Shown here: positions 33,489-41,760 of the stretch, piece after piece | Layout: each line of letters starts with the position of its first letter | Position numbering within the stretch: position 1 is the first letter of the stretch | Assembly (NCBI GenBank): GCA_020848035.1 | Contig: JADLAX010000014.1 | Coordinates: forward strand, 141,826-205,825 | Source of the DNA: Anaerolineae bacterium | GTDB lineage: Bacteria > Chloroflexota > Anaerolineae > Promineifilales > Promineifilaceae | Length of the DNA stretch: 64,000 bases | Direction: 5' to 3' | Made by a program: the position numbers and the translations under genes | Notes under the pieces: generated by a model | Databases searched by the model: none | Told to the model about the DNA's origin: nothing | Seen by the model: only the letters and a program-made list of their open reading frames with translations

Positions 33489-34823
33489 ATGGAATCATCT
33501 ATGCGCAAACTTGTCACCTTGTTTAGCCTGACCTTGCTGCTTTTGACCGCCTGTCAGAGCAGTGAAACTTCTGAAGCAACGGCCGTTCCCCCCAACCCTA
33601 CCCTGGCCCAACCGGTGATTAACACGGCCGTTCCCCCCACCAACACACCGCCACCACCCGTCATAGAAGCGGCAACCACCGACTCGATCCAACCGACCGT
33701 CACAGATGCACCAGCCACCGCCGAACCACCCACACCAACCCCCACCGTCACCCCCATCCCCGAAAGTCCCGTCAGCAGCATCACCCTGGAACCCATCATC
33801 AGCGGACTGCTCCAGCCACTTTACCTCACCCACGCCTTTGACGAGCGGATTTTTATCGTAGAGCAGGCCGGCACCATTCGCATCCTGCAAAATGGCGAAC
33901 TGCTGCCCGAACCGTTCCTGGATATCATGGACCCGGTCAACTCCAACAGCAACGAACAGGGGCTGCTCGGCCTGGCGTTTCATCCCAACTACCAGGAAAA
34001 CGGCACCTTTTTCCTCAACTACACCAACCTCAACGGCGCAACCACCATCGCCCGCTACCGCGTCAGCAGCGACCCCAACGTGGCCGACCCCACCAGCGAG
34101 CAAATTTTGCTCACCATTCCCCAACCCTATGAAAACCACAACGGCGGCATGATCGCTTTTGGCCCAGACGGCTACCTCTACGTGGGCATGGGCGACGGCG
34201 GCAGCCAGGGCGACCCAGAAGGCAATGGGCAGAACACCGGCACCCTGCTCGGCAGCATCTTGCGGCTGGACGTCGACAGCCGGGACGGCAGCTACACCAT
34301 CCCCGCCGACAACCCGTTTGTCGATGATCCCAACGCCCGGCCCGAAGTGTGGGCCTACGGCTTTCGCAACCCGTGGCGCTTTAGCTTCGATCGGCTTACG
34401 GGCGACCTGTTTATCGCCGACGTGGGGCAAAACACCTGGGAAGAAGTTAGCTGGCTGCCCGCAGGCGCATCTGGCGGCCAAAACTTTGGCTGGAACTTCA
34501 TGGAAGGCAACCATTGTTACCGCAGCGGCTGCAATCCGGCCGACTTTGTCCCGGCCATTTTTGAGTATGATCACAGCAAAGGCTGCTCCATCAGCGGCGG
34601 TTATGTGTACCGTGGCCAGCAATTTTTGAGCCTGTATGGCAACTATTTTGTGACCGATTTTTGCACCGGCACCATCTGGAGCGTCTTTCAGAACCCGGAT
34701 GGCAGCTGGCAGTCAAACACGGTCCTGGAAAGCCGTCTACCCATCAACAGCTTTGGCGAAGATGTCAACGGCGAGCTGTACGTGGTGGCGCGCACCGGGC
34801 AGATTTTGCAGGTACGGCCGTAA
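33489..34823 (+). CDS. PQQ-type glucose/sorbosone dehydrogenase-like lipoprotein
   Basis: 444 residues. Lipoprotein signal LVTLFSLTLLLLTACQS, a Thr/Pro linker to about 95, then a six-bladed beta-propeller of the GSDH family: ERIFIVEQAGTIRILQNGEL, EQGLLGLAFHPNYQENG, YENHNGGMIAFGPDGYLYVG, MGDGGSQGDPEGNGQNTGTL and YGFRNPWRFSFD. Such enzymes oxidise aldoses outside the membrane using PQQ, with the His of NHNGG and Arg residues near the cofactor. Many members lack activity. A paralogue lies at 36105-37463 with an esterase between them. Confidence 0.85.
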   Translation: MESSMRKLVTLFSLTLLLLTACQSSETSEATAVPPNPTLAQPVINTAVPPTNTPPPPVIEAATTDSIQPTVTDAPATAEPPTPTPTVTPIPESPVSSITLEPIISGLLQPLYLTHAFDERIFIVEQAGTIRILQNGELLPEPFLDIMDPVNSNSNEQGLLGLAFHPNYQENGTFFLNYTNLNGATTIARYRVSSDPNVADPTSEQILLTIPQPYENHNGGMIAFGPDGYLYVGMGDGGSQGDPEGNGQNTGTLLGSILRLDVDSRDGSYTIPADNPFVDDPNARPEVWAYGFRNPWRFSFDRLTGDLFIADVGQNTWEEVSWLPAGASGGQNFGWNFMEGNHCYRSGCNPADFVPAIFEYDHSKGCSISGGYVYRGQQFLSLYGNYFVTDFCTGTIWSVFQNPDGSWQSNTVLESRLPINSFGEDVNGELYVVARTGQILQVRP

Positions 34824-34945
34824 CAACCTACCGTCAAAAAATAGTCTGTAATTCAGCGAGTTTACCGGTCAGCGAGTAAATCCACTCGTCTCTAGTCAAA
34901 CTCACTTCCTTCAAACACACAATCGGTACCACAAGGAGTTCTAAT

Positions 34946-36067
34946 ATGGTTGTATCGACAAAATTCCGTTTGTTTATCCTGTTTGCCTGCTTCAGTAGTC
35001 TGGCGCTTCTGCTCACTTATGCCGTGCACGCCGCCGGATTTGTGCAAAACGAGGCAGAATACTGGAACAGAGGCAACCTGCCACTACCCAGCAATGGCGA
35101 TGGCAACATCGACCATTGCACCGTGGAAAGCAACAATCTTAAAGCCCCCAACAATGTGGTAGGTATGAATGTGTACACCCCGCCCAGCTACAACAGCGGC
35201 AGCCAATCCTACCCGGTTATTTACGTGCTGCACGGCATCATGGGCCACGAATACAACTATTTTTCTTACTTCAACAACAGCACTTTTTTCAACAATGGCA
35301 GTGGCAGCCTGCCCGGCTACATTGACAATGGCTTGGCCGATGAAGCCATCATTGTGTTTGTCAACGGCGGCGCAATCAGCTTTTATCAGGATTGGGTAGA
35401 CAATACCACTTATGGAGCCGACTACAATTACGGGCCTAGTTCAAGCTTCCCCATCATGTCTGAATCGGTCATTATCGAAGATGTGATTCCGTTTATCGAC
35501 GCCAATTTCCGCACCATTGCCAACCGCAGCGGTCGGGCCATCGAAGGCTTCTCTATGGGCGGCGGCGGCGCGATCAAGCTGGCTTTTAAGTATTCCGACA
35601 TGTTCTGCTCGACAATCGCTTACTCCGGGGGCACGTATGAGCAATATGGCGGTACACCCAGCCTCAACCCCTATTCCGGCCAGCCGCTTGAAGAAGCGTT
35701 CCGGGCATCTTTTATTGCCACCGACAATGCCAGCAGCATCCTGGCCAACGGGTTAAGAATCCGTATGGTGGATGGTGACGGTGCCGCCGGGCAAGGCGGC
35801 GGCAGCGCCAATCTTAGCGTACTGCTGACCAGCCTGGGCATTCCTTATGAATACGAGCCAGACCAGGCCGGAGTCACCAATCATGATTATGCGCAATACC
35901 ATCAAGCGACCGGATTGTATGGCTTGAATTTTCACCTGCAATGTTTTGCCGCCGCCCGGAGCGATGCGCCCGCATCCATCATCCTCGGCTCGGCAAATAA
36001 CTTTAACTTTTTACCGCTTGTGGCTAAACCTGGCTCAACCACACCTGGCGCGGGTGCTTGTGATTAG
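34946..36067 (+). CDS. Secreted esterase-like alpha/beta hydrolase
   Basis: 373 residues. A signal sequence (about 8-30) precedes the mature protein. The fold is of the esterase-D/feruloyl esterase type: VYTPPSYNSGSQSYPVIYVL then HGIMG, nucleophile elbow GFSMGGGGAIKLAF (catalytic Ser), and a late NHDYAQYH that can supply the His. After the catalytic domain comes NNFNFLPLVAKPG and a short Gly/Thr tail, like the C-terminus of the following gene. This gene has no ACGGCCGT copy and is more A+T-rich than its neighbours, which hints at separate ancestry. Ribosome site AAGGAGTTCTAAT. Confidence 0.8.
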   Translation: MVVSTKFRLFILFACFSSLALLLTYAVHAAGFVQNEAEYWNRGNLPLPSNGDGNIDHCTVESNNLKAPNNVVGMNVYTPPSYNSGSQSYPVIYVLHGIMGHEYNYFSYFNNSTFFNNGSGSLPGYIDNGLADEAIIVFVNGGAISFYQDWVDNTTYGADYNYGPSSSFPIMSESVIIEDVIPFIDANFRTIANRSGRAIEGFSMGGGGAIKLAFKYSDMFCSTIAYSGGTYEQYGGTPSLNPYSGQPLEEAFRASFIATDNASSILANGLRIRMVDGDGAAGQGGGSANLSVLLTSLGIPYEYEPDQAGVTNHDYAQYHQATGLYGLNFHLQCFAAARSDAPASIILGSANNFNFLPLVAKPGSTTPGAGACD

Positions 36068-36104
36068 CTGGTACCTTAAAACTTGACCCATGAGGAGTAA
36101 TGGC

Positions 36105-37463
36105 ATGAAGAAGCAACTGTATTGGATTCTGATAGCCGGATGTTTGTTGTTGGGAACCGGTTTATTGGCAAACACGGCCGTTTCCGCCCAACACCCCCTC
36201 GCTCCGGCCATACCCACAGGCGGGGCCGCGCTGACGGCCGTTCCTATCGAATCGGGCTTTACCCAGCCGGTAGACATTGCCAACGCGGGCGACGATCGCC
36301 TGTTTATCGTCGAGCAGCCCGGCGTCATTCGCATCATTGACGCCAACGGCGACCTGCTGCCCACACCGTTTCTGGACATCAACAGCATCGTCGACAGCGA
36401 GACCCACTCAGAGCGCGGTCTGCTGGGGCTGGCGTTTCATCCCGACTACCCCAACACGCCGTATTTCTATGTGAACTATACGGCCGTCTCCGGCTCCGGC
36501 GACACCATCATTGCCCGCTACACCGTATCTAGCGATCCCAACCTAGCCGATTCCAACAGCGCCGTCGAAATCTTGCGCATTGACCAGCCCAGCGGCAACC
36601 ACAATGCCGGGGACCTCAACTTTGGCCCGCAGGACGGTTACCTCTACATCGCCATGGGCGATGGCGGCGGCGGCGGCGACACTGGCAGCGGCCACACCGA
36701 CGGCATCGGCAACGCCCAGGACATGACCAAACTGCTGGGTAAAGTGCTGCGCCTCAATGTGGATGGCGACAGTGGTCTGGCCCCCGACTGCGGCACCGTG
36801 AGCGGCGGCCCCCCCCCCTACACCATCCCCACCGACAACCCGTTCAGCGCCAGCGGCGACAACATCTGCAACGAAATCTGGGCCTCCGGCCTGCGCAACC
36901 CGTGGCGCGTCAGCTTCGACCGGCAAACGTTTGATTACTACATCGCCGATGTGGGCCAGGGCGAGTGGGAGGAGGTCAACTTCCAGCCTGCCAGCAGCCC
37001 CGGCGGTGAGAACTACGGCTGGCGCTGCTACGAGGGCGATGACCCCTTCAACACCACCAACTGCGGCGATATTTCCACCTACACGTTCCCCTTCGATGTG
37101 TATCCGCACGGCGGAGGCCCTGATTCAGGCAGCGCCATCACCGGCGGCTACGTCTACCGGGGCAATGATTTTCCGGCACTGCAAGGCATCTACATCTATG
37201 CCGATTTTGGCAGCAGCAACTTCTGGACCGCGCAAAACAGCGGCGGCTGGACCATCACCCCGCTGGGCGGCATTGGCGTGAGCAATCCCAGTTCCTTCGG
37301 CGAGGGGTGTGATGGCGAGCTGTACGTGGCCAGCCTCGGCGGCACCATCTACCAGATTCAATCCAGCAGCGGTGCCAAACCGGCCGGGGCCGTGTTGGAT
37401 CAGTTTGTTTACCTGCCGCTCATCGTCAGCAGCAGCAGCCCGGCCCTTACCTGCACGGGGTAA
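36105..37463 (+). CDS. PQQ-type glucose/sorbosone dehydrogenase-like secreted protein
   Basis: 452 residues. Signal sequence (about 1-30), no lipobox, so freely secreted or anchored by its C-terminus. Propeller motifs parallel the paralogue: RLFIVEQPGVIRIIDANGDL, ERGLLGLAFHPDYPN, SGNHNAGDLNFGPQDGYLYI, AMGDGGGGGDTG, SGLRNPWRVSFD. The C-terminus reads DQFVYLPLIVSSSSPALTCT, the same 'LPL(I/V)' ending as the esterase upstream. GAGGAGTAATGGC precedes the ATG at 36105. Esterase and dehydrogenase may act together on extracellular sugar esters (inference). Confidence 0.85.
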   Translation: MKKQLYWILIAGCLLLGTGLLANTAVSAQHPLAPAIPTGGAALTAVPIESGFTQPVDIANAGDDRLFIVEQPGVIRIIDANGDLLPTPFLDINSIVDSETHSERGLLGLAFHPDYPNTPYFYVNYTAVSGSGDTIIARYTVSSDPNLADSNSAVEILRIDQPSGNHNAGDLNFGPQDGYLYIAMGDGGGGGDTGSGHTDGIGNAQDMTKLLGKVLRLNVDGDSGLAPDCGTVSGGPPPYTIPTDNPFSASGDNICNEIWASGLRNPWRVSFDRQTFDYYIADVGQGEWEEVNFQPASSPGGENYGWRCYEGDDPFNTTNCGDISTYTFPFDVYPHGGGPDSGSAITGGYVYRGNDFPALQGIYIYADFGSSNFWTAQNSGGWTITPLGGIGVSNPSSFGEGCDGELYVASLGGTIYQIQSSSGAKPAGAVLDQFVYLPLIVSSSSPALTCTG

Positions 37464-37466
37464 CGT

Positions 37467-37495
37467 GTAGAGACGTTGCAATGCAACGTCTCTAC
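37467..37495. repeat. 29-bp perfect palindrome
   Basis: GTAGAGACGTTGCA, one base, then TGCAACGTCTCTAC: 14-bp arms directly after the dehydrogenase stop. The sequence is similar to a palindromic repeat common in cyanobacteria and other bacteria. A role in termination is possible but no T-run follows. Confidence 0.75.
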
Positions 37496-37506
37496 CATAA
37501 GAAATG

Positions 37507-37547
37507 AAAAAGGACACGGCCGTTTGCCAATCTTACGGCCGTGTCCT
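37507..37547 (-). terminator. Terminator of the VOC gene, stem made of two ACGGCCGT copies
   Basis: AGGACACGGCCGT and ACGGCCGTGTCCT are 13-bp arms; five T follow on the minus strand. As at the proS terminator, each arm contains one copy of the repeat. Confidence 0.8.
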
Positions 37548-37572
37548 CCTCAAACATCACCAACAAGTAGAC

Positions 37573-37959
37573 TTACCCCAACGGGGCAAACAAATCCACA
37601 ATATTTTCATCCGGGTCCTTCACCTGGGCGTAGCGCTGGCCCCAAAAGGCGTCCCACGGCGTTTTGTGGCCCACGTACCCCGCCGCCACCACCGCTTCGT
37701 ACAGGCGGTCCACCTCGGCCGGGCTGTCGCACAAAAAGGCCAGGCCCGTGCGGTGACCCACCGGTGTTTCCCACGCATCGTTGAAGCTCAGAATCACCTC
37801 CAACGAATCCCAGGCCAGGCGTAAACCACCCGGCAGCGTCACCTCAACATGCCCCTCGCTGTCCATCTCGGCCGGAATCTCCATACCCAACATCCGGTAA
37901 AAGTTGAGCGAAGCCGCCATATCCTGCACCACCAGTCCAAACAAATCCAATTTGGCCAT
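37573..37959 (-). CDS. VOC-family protein (glyoxalase/dioxygenase fold)
   Basis: 128 residues. LFGLVVQDMAASLNFYRMLG is the first beta-alpha-beta-beta unit and GLAFLCDSPAEVDRLYEAVV with YAQVKDPDENIVDLFAP the second, ending in the typical D-P-(D/E)-x-N-x-x-(D/E) motif. Members bind divalent metal and modify or sequester small molecules; no specific substrate can be assigned. ATG at 37959 has AGGAGGAAAATTTA upstream. Confidence 0.85.
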   Translation of the reverse strand: MAKLDLFGLVVQDMAASLNFYRMLGMEIPAEMDSEGHVEVTLPGGLRLAWDSLEVILSFNDAWETPVGHRTGLAFLCDSPAEVDRLYEAVVAAGYVGHKTPWDAFWGQRYAQVKDPDENIVDLFAPLG

Positions 37960-38059
37960 TAAATTTTCCTCCTTTTGCCCGGGAATTTGTAACCATTCGG
38001 TAACCGTTCGGTTGGAATCCCGCACGAGGGCGCTACGCGCCCCGTGCGGGGAGAACGAT

Positions 38060-38110
38060 TGGGTTTTTCAGTTTTGGGGGTCAAAATGACCCCCAAAACT
38101 GAAAAACCCA
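38060..38110. repeat. 23-bp perfect inverted repeat
   Basis: Arms at 38060-38082 and 38088-38110 with a 5-nt loop AAAAT; the core word is CAGTTTTGGGGGTC. Perfectly paired and A+T/G-rich, so it would form a strong hairpin in either strand's RNA. It lies between the VOC gene and the moeZ-like gene, with CCCGCACGAGGGCGC-type palindromes beside it. The 37960-38233 spacer holds no gene. Confidence 0.7.
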
Positions 38111-38233
38111 CGATCTTCGGCAGCGCCAGGCGCGAAGCGCCGAGGCGCTGCCCTCGCTCCAGGTAGGGCTCAAGCTTACGGGCGTTAGAGTCTAAACCAT
38201 GGAACTTTTCCATTATAGACCCGTGGCCAAACT

Positions 38234-39445
38234 TTAGTAAGTGGGCAGTTCCGGCTCGATCTCCCTGGCCCAGCGGTTAATGCCGCCGTCCAGGTTCCAC
38301 AGCTTGCGGAAGCCGTGTTTTTGCAGCTCGCGCACGATGTCGGCGCTGCGCGCGCCAGAGCGGCACTGCACCACAATTTCCTGCGCCGTGTCCAGCTCGT
38401 TCAGCCGGTTCACCACCTGCCCCTTGGGAATCAGGTGTGCCCCCAGGTGGCTCAGGTTGGAAATGTCCCACTCGTGCGGCTCGCGCACATCGAGAATGTA
38501 CAGCTTGTCGCCCGCATCCAGCCGCGCCTTGAGCTGGGCCGGGGTCAGCTCCGGCACGTTGTCGCCGCTGGTTTCCACGGCCGAAAAATGGCTGTTGTCG
38601 TGGGCGGGCATACCGCAAAACATCTCGTAATCAATCAGCTCGGTCAGCGTGGGATGCTCGCTGCACACCGGGCAGTTGGGATTTTTACGCAGGTTCACCT
38701 GGTCAAATTCCATGTTCAGGGCATCGTACAGCAGCAAACGGCCGATCAGCGGTTGCCCTTCGCCCAAAATAAGTTTTACGGCCTCAGTCGCCTGGATGGC
38801 CCCAATCGTGCCGGGCAAGATGCCCAACACACCGCCCTCGGCACAGCTGGGCACCAGCCCTGGCGGCGGCGGTTCCGGGAAGAGGCAGCGGTAGCACGGC
38901 CCCTCCTTGGCGTAAAAGACCGATGCCTGCCCCTCGAAGCGGAAGATGCTGCCGTAGACGTTGGGCTTGCCCAGCAGCACACAGGCGTCGTTGGTGAGGT
39001 AGCGCGTGGGGAAGTTGTCCGTACCGTCGATGATGATGTCATACGGAGCCAGAATCTCCAGGGCGTTGTCGGAGGTCAGCGGCACTTCGTAGGCGTCTAC
39101 CTGAACGTGCGGATTGATGTCTAGAATGCGGTCGCGGGCGCTGTGCAGCTTGGGCCGCCCCACGTCCTTGGTGCCGTGGATGATCTGGCGCTGCAGGTTG
39201 GTGTAGTCAACCACATCGTAATCCACCAGGCCAATACGGCCGATTCCCGCCGCCGCCAGATACATGGCCAAAGGCGAACCCAGCCCGCCGGCACCAATCA
39301 GCAGCACGCTGGCGGCTTTGAGCTTCTTCTGCCCCTCCATGCCCACTTCGGGCATGATGAGGTGACGGCTGTAGCGCTGCACTTCTTCATGCGACAGGCT
39401 CACATCGGCGATGGCCGCCGGGTTGATCAAGGTTTTACTGCTCAT
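38234..39445 (-). CDS. moeZ: MoeZ/MoeB-like sulfur-carrier adenylyltransferase/sulfurtransferase
   Basis: 403 residues. An E1-like domain (1-270) adenylates the C-terminus of a ubiquitin-like sulfur carrier: LLIGAGGLGSPLAMYLAAAG binds ATP, DNFPTRYLTND is the catalytic region, and CYRCLF plus CPVC hold a zinc. The C-terminal rhodanese domain carries the persulfide Cys in VVQCRSGARSADI. In mycobacteria MoeZ loads CysO for cysteine synthesis and MoaD for molybdopterin. The moaD/cysO-like carrier, its JAMM protease and cysM are neighbours, so the cysteine route is the best reading. GGAGAAACTCT precedes the ATG. Confidence 0.9.
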   Translation of the reverse strand: MSSKTLINPAAIADVSLSHEEVQRYSRHLIMPEVGMEGQKKLKAASVLLIGAGGLGSPLAMYLAAAGIGRIGLVDYDVVDYTNLQRQIIHGTKDVGRPKLHSARDRILDINPHVQVDAYEVPLTSDNALEILAPYDIIIDGTDNFPTRYLTNDACVLLGKPNVYGSIFRFEGQASVFYAKEGPCYRCLFPEPPPPGLVPSCAEGGVLGILPGTIGAIQATEAVKLILGEGQPLIGRLLLYDALNMEFDQVNLRKNPNCPVCSEHPTLTELIDYEMFCGMPAHDNSHFSAVETSGDNVPELTPAQLKARLDAGDKLYILDVREPHEWDISNLSHLGAHLIPKGQVVNRLNELDTAQEIVVQCRSGARSADIVRELQKHGFRKLWNLDGGINRWAREIEPELPTY

Positions 39446-39508
39446 AGAGTTTCTCCATAGTCATTTAGGTGACAATCTCTTTTGAAAGTGACTGTTACCT
39501 TCATTCAC

Positions 39509-39901
39509 CTAGACCAGGCTGGCAACCTGCTGGTTGAGCTTGTGGGTGGGCGTGAGGCCGTAGTTGATCTCGCGCACGTCGCCTTGCTGGTCGATAAGAA
39601 TGGTGGTGGGCAGGGTGAAGACGCCGAATTTAACGGCCGTTTCCCGCTCCACCTCGGTATCAATTTTTTGCACCGCTAACCCATCTGGCCACTGGGCCAA
39701 CAGCTGCTCCAAATAACGCGCCTGGCTGGGGCAGGCAGCACAGCTCTCGCTGGCAAAGTAAAGGATGGTGGCGGTCGCTTCGGCAGGCTCAGCAACCGCT
39801 GCCAGATCCCCCAACACCCGCACATGCCGCCGCTTAAACGCCGCATACGCCGAGGTGCCGAGCATGATGAGTAATGTTGTGATGAGTAGTCGTTCTATCA
39901 T
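39509..39901 (-). CDS. Membrane-anchored thioredoxin-like protein
   Basis: 130 residues. An N-terminal helix (about 1-20, LLITTLLIMLGTSAYAAF) anchors it, then ATILYFASESCAACPSQARYL shows the thioredoxin active site with Cys-Ala-Ala-Cys, and FGVFTLPTTILIDQQG supplies the cis-Pro strand. It is probably an extracytoplasmic or membrane-associated thiol reductant/oxidoreductase. It sits between the DUF4395 gene and moeZ and could handle sulfur or disulfides in this locus (inference). Confidence 0.8.
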   Translation of the reverse strand: MIERLLITTLLIMLGTSAYAAFKRRHVRVLGDLAAVAEPAEATATILYFASESCAACPSQARYLEQLLAQWPDGLAVQKIDTEVERETAVKFGVFTLPTTILIDQQGDVREINYGLTPTHKLNQQVASLV

Positions 39902-39910
39902 TTTTGTTAT

Positions 39911-39969
39911 CCGTTAGCGGTGTTCGGTAATCGGAATACCGATTACGGACTACCGTTCACCGTTCACCG
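39911..39969. repeat. Heptad palindrome, GGTAATC word
   Basis: GCGGTGTTCGGTAATCGG then ACCGATTACGGACTACCG and CACCGTTCACCG. Its right half runs into the DUF4395 gene end: the stop TGA and following CGGTGAACGG belong to the repeat. Confidence 0.75.
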
Positions 39970-40419
39970 AATCGGGCTGACGCGGAAACCGGGCAAACCG
40001 AGCTTGTTGAGCTGGTAGTAGACAAAGCAGCCCGCGCAAAAGCCGAGGAACAGGTTCAGCGCCGCCAGGACGATGACCAGCCAGACCAGCCCCCAACCTA
40101 AGACCGGCAGCCCCGCCAGCAGCGCAATCACGGCCAGGGCCAGCACCACGCCGCCAAAGCCCTGGGCAAAGCGGTGCGGTTCGGGGTTGTCGATGATGAC
40201 GTCTGGTTTGACCAGCCCAGCGGGGCGCAGGGCGTGTTGGTAGATGCGTTTGAAGAGGGAAAGGTGAGGAACGGCCGTTCCCACCAGCATCACCAGCCCC
40301 ACCAACGCCGCCAGCCAGACGGCATCCAGCACAAAGGCCAAAATGCTCAGACCAATAATAAATGCCTGGTTCACCCGCAGCGCGGAATGATCCACTTTTC
40401 GTTCTTTTTGAGGTCCCAT
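39964..40419 (-). CDS. DUF4395 membrane protein
   Basis: 151 residues. Four hydrophobic segments (about 17-35, 40-58, 88-108, 112-135). RVNQAFIIGLSILAFVLD and the late Cys pair in GFCAGCFVYYQLNKLG are typical of DUF4395, a family often next to thioredoxin-like and sulfur-metabolism genes, as here. The paired cysteines suggest a redox or thiol role in the membrane. The final R-stop is formed where the GGTAATC repeat begins. Confidence 0.8.
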   Translation of the reverse strand: MGPQKERKVDHSALRVNQAFIIGLSILAFVLDAVWLAALVGLVMLVGTAVPHLSLFKRIYQHALRPAGLVKPDVIIDNPEPHRFAQGFGGVVLALAVIALLAGLPVLGWGLVWLVIVLAALNLFLGFCAGCFVYYQLNKLGLPGFRVSPIR

Positions 40420-40443
40420 TTCCTTTCTCCAGATTCCTTTATT

Positions 40444-40493
40444 TGAAGCGTGAAACGTGAGGGAAAGTCACGTTTCACGTTTCACGCTTCACT
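40444..40493. repeat. Heptad palindrome, GTGAAAC word, abutting cysO
   Basis: GAAGCGTGAAACGTGAGGGA then GTCACGTTTCACGTTTCACG and CTTCAC. On the minus strand it begins with AAGTGAAGCGTG, so the last codon (Lys) and stop of the carrier protein, right after Gly-Gly, come from the repeat. Confidence 0.85.
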
Positions 40494-40761
40494 TCCCTCC
40501 AGCGATGGAGGGAATAATCATCAGCGTGTCGTTTTCCGCAACGGCCGTTGCCGGGCCATCCAGGTAGCGCACATCTTCCTGGTTCAGGTAGATGTTGACA
40601 AAGCTGCGCAGCTCGCCACCTTCAAACAGATGCTGGCGCAGATCAGGGTACTGCTGCGTCAGGTCGTCCAGGGCGGTGCTCACGTCTGTGCCGTTTACCT
40701 TGACGGTGGCGTTATTGCCGGAATACGGCCGTAGCGGGGTGGGAATACGAATGGTTGGCAT
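40489..40761 (-). CDS. cysO: MoaD/ThiS/CysO-like ubiquitin-fold sulfur carrier
   Basis: 90 residues with the small beta-grasp fold: MPTIRIPTPLRPYSGNNATV, then LDDLTQQYPDLRQHLFEGGE, FVNIYLNQEDVRYLDG and ENDTLMIIPSIAGGK. CysO-like carriers end in Gly-Gly, which is converted to a thiocarboxylate and donates sulfur to make cysteine. Here a Lys follows the Gly-Gly, encoded by the adjacent repeat, so processing by the neighbouring JAMM protease may be needed. Good ribosome site CAGGAGAGTAAAAACC. Flanked by mec-like and DUF4395 genes. Confidence 0.85.
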   Translation of the reverse strand: MPTIRIPTPLRPYSGNNATVKVNGTDVSTALDDLTQQYPDLRQHLFEGGELRSFVNIYLNQEDVRYLDGPATAVAENDTLMIIPSIAGGK

Positions 40762-40800
40762 GGTTTTTACTCTCCTGTTTTCTCGAATTTTGTAGACGCA

Positions 40801-40866
40801 GAGTAAAAAGTGATAAGTAAAAAGTTACGCAAACCCAACTTTTCACTTCTCACTTCTCACTTCTCA
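40801..40866. repeat. Heptad palindrome, AGTGAAA/GAGAAGT word
   Basis: AGTAAAAAGTGATAAGTAAA then ACTTTTCACTTCTCACTTCT. The JAMM gene stop (TGA) is followed immediately by GAAGTGAGAAGTG units of this repeat. Confidence 0.8.
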
Positions 40867-41295
40867 GTCAGTTTCAACAATCTCTTCTTCCCAAAAGCCA
40901 GACCGATCCCCCGCCAGCTGCCACGACTGGCTGTAGGTCGGTGTGCCTTTTAACACCTGGGTAATCAAGTAGGAATAGCCCGGCCAGCTGGCCCAGGCTA
41001 AGTCACGCGGCGAAGCCACCGGCACGTCGTCCGGGTGGCTGTGGAAAATGCCGATCACGTCCAGACCAGCCAGCATCGCTTCCAATTCCACCTGCTGCCA
41101 CGCCTTCGGATCAATGCTGAAGCGAATCGGTTTTTCCGCCTCGTTGGGCCACACGTTGGCCATCGGGCGAATTTCCTGCACCAGGTTTTGGCCCGGTGCG
41201 GCCTGCCCCAACAGCAGCCCGCACCCCTCAAACGGGTACGATGCCCGCCCGTGCGCCTTAATTGCTTCGTGAATTTCCTTACTCAATGTCAACAT
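40864..41295 (-). CDS. mec: JAMM/Mov34 metalloprotease (Mec-like)
   Basis: 143 residues. EGCGLLLGQ supplies the catalytic Glu region, and the zinc motif HSHPDDVPVASPRD fits H-x-H-P-x7-S-x2-D. In mycobacteria, Mec cleaves cysteine from CysO-Cys; in related systems JAMM proteases trim residues beyond Gly-Gly of the carrier. Both jobs fit here because the carrier ends Gly-Gly-Lys. The start is MLTLSKEIHEAIK at 41295; the open frame upstream is repeat-derived. It lies about 465 nt downstream of a SAM riboswitch. Confidence 0.85.
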   Translation of the reverse strand: MLTLSKEIHEAIKAHGRASYPFEGCGLLLGQAAPGQNLVQEIRPMANVWPNEAEKPIRFSIDPKAWQQVELEAMLAGLDVIGIFHSHPDDVPVASPRDLAWASWPGYSYLITQVLKGTPTYSQSWQLAGDRSGFWEEEIVETD

Positions 41296-41399
41296 ACTTG
41301 CTTTTCCATCCACACTTTTCACAGATGGCACAGAATTGTAAAAATCGTGCCCGTCTAGTTGGTGTCCCGCACGAGGGCGCTGTTGTAGATTAAACATTA

Positions 41400-41700
41400 A
41401 ATCGAGTAACTGCTGTAGGGCGATTTTGTAAATCGCCTGGACGATTTGCAAAATCGTCCCACAAGGCTTACCTGATTATTTTCTTAAACTACAAGCGTGC
41501 CCTTTTAGAAAACAATCAGGCAATTGTCATTCTGAACGAAGTGAAGAATCCCGCAAGGTTCCCATGACAAGAACCTCACCCAAACCAAAGCTTCGTTGAT
41601 TCTAAAGCGGGCGGGATGCCTCGGAGGATCTCAGCATGACAACTTTATCACCTGTGATAATTTTTAAATCACAAAGGCGCTGCCCGCCTCCAGGTTGGAC
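41400..41700. repeat. Repeat-filled leader between riboswitch and mec
   Basis: Contains a hairpin (GGGCGATTTTGTAAATCGCC, GGACGATTTGCAAAATCGTC) at about 41413-41460 and, at 41523-41644, an element with inverted ends: GTCATTCTGAACGAAGTGAA at the left and GGAGGATCTCAGCATGAC at the right. A diverged copy of the second lies at 49325-49430. No gene seen in 41296-41760. Confidence 0.6.
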
Positions 41701-41760
41701 TGATCGCTTAACAAAGCAGCTAAAAATCTGTGTCATCTGTGAAATCGGTGGTTTCTTCAA

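Noticed and set aside
37467..37495. Terminator of the second sugar dehydrogenase
   Set aside because: Perfect palindrome but no T-run; recorded as a repeat.
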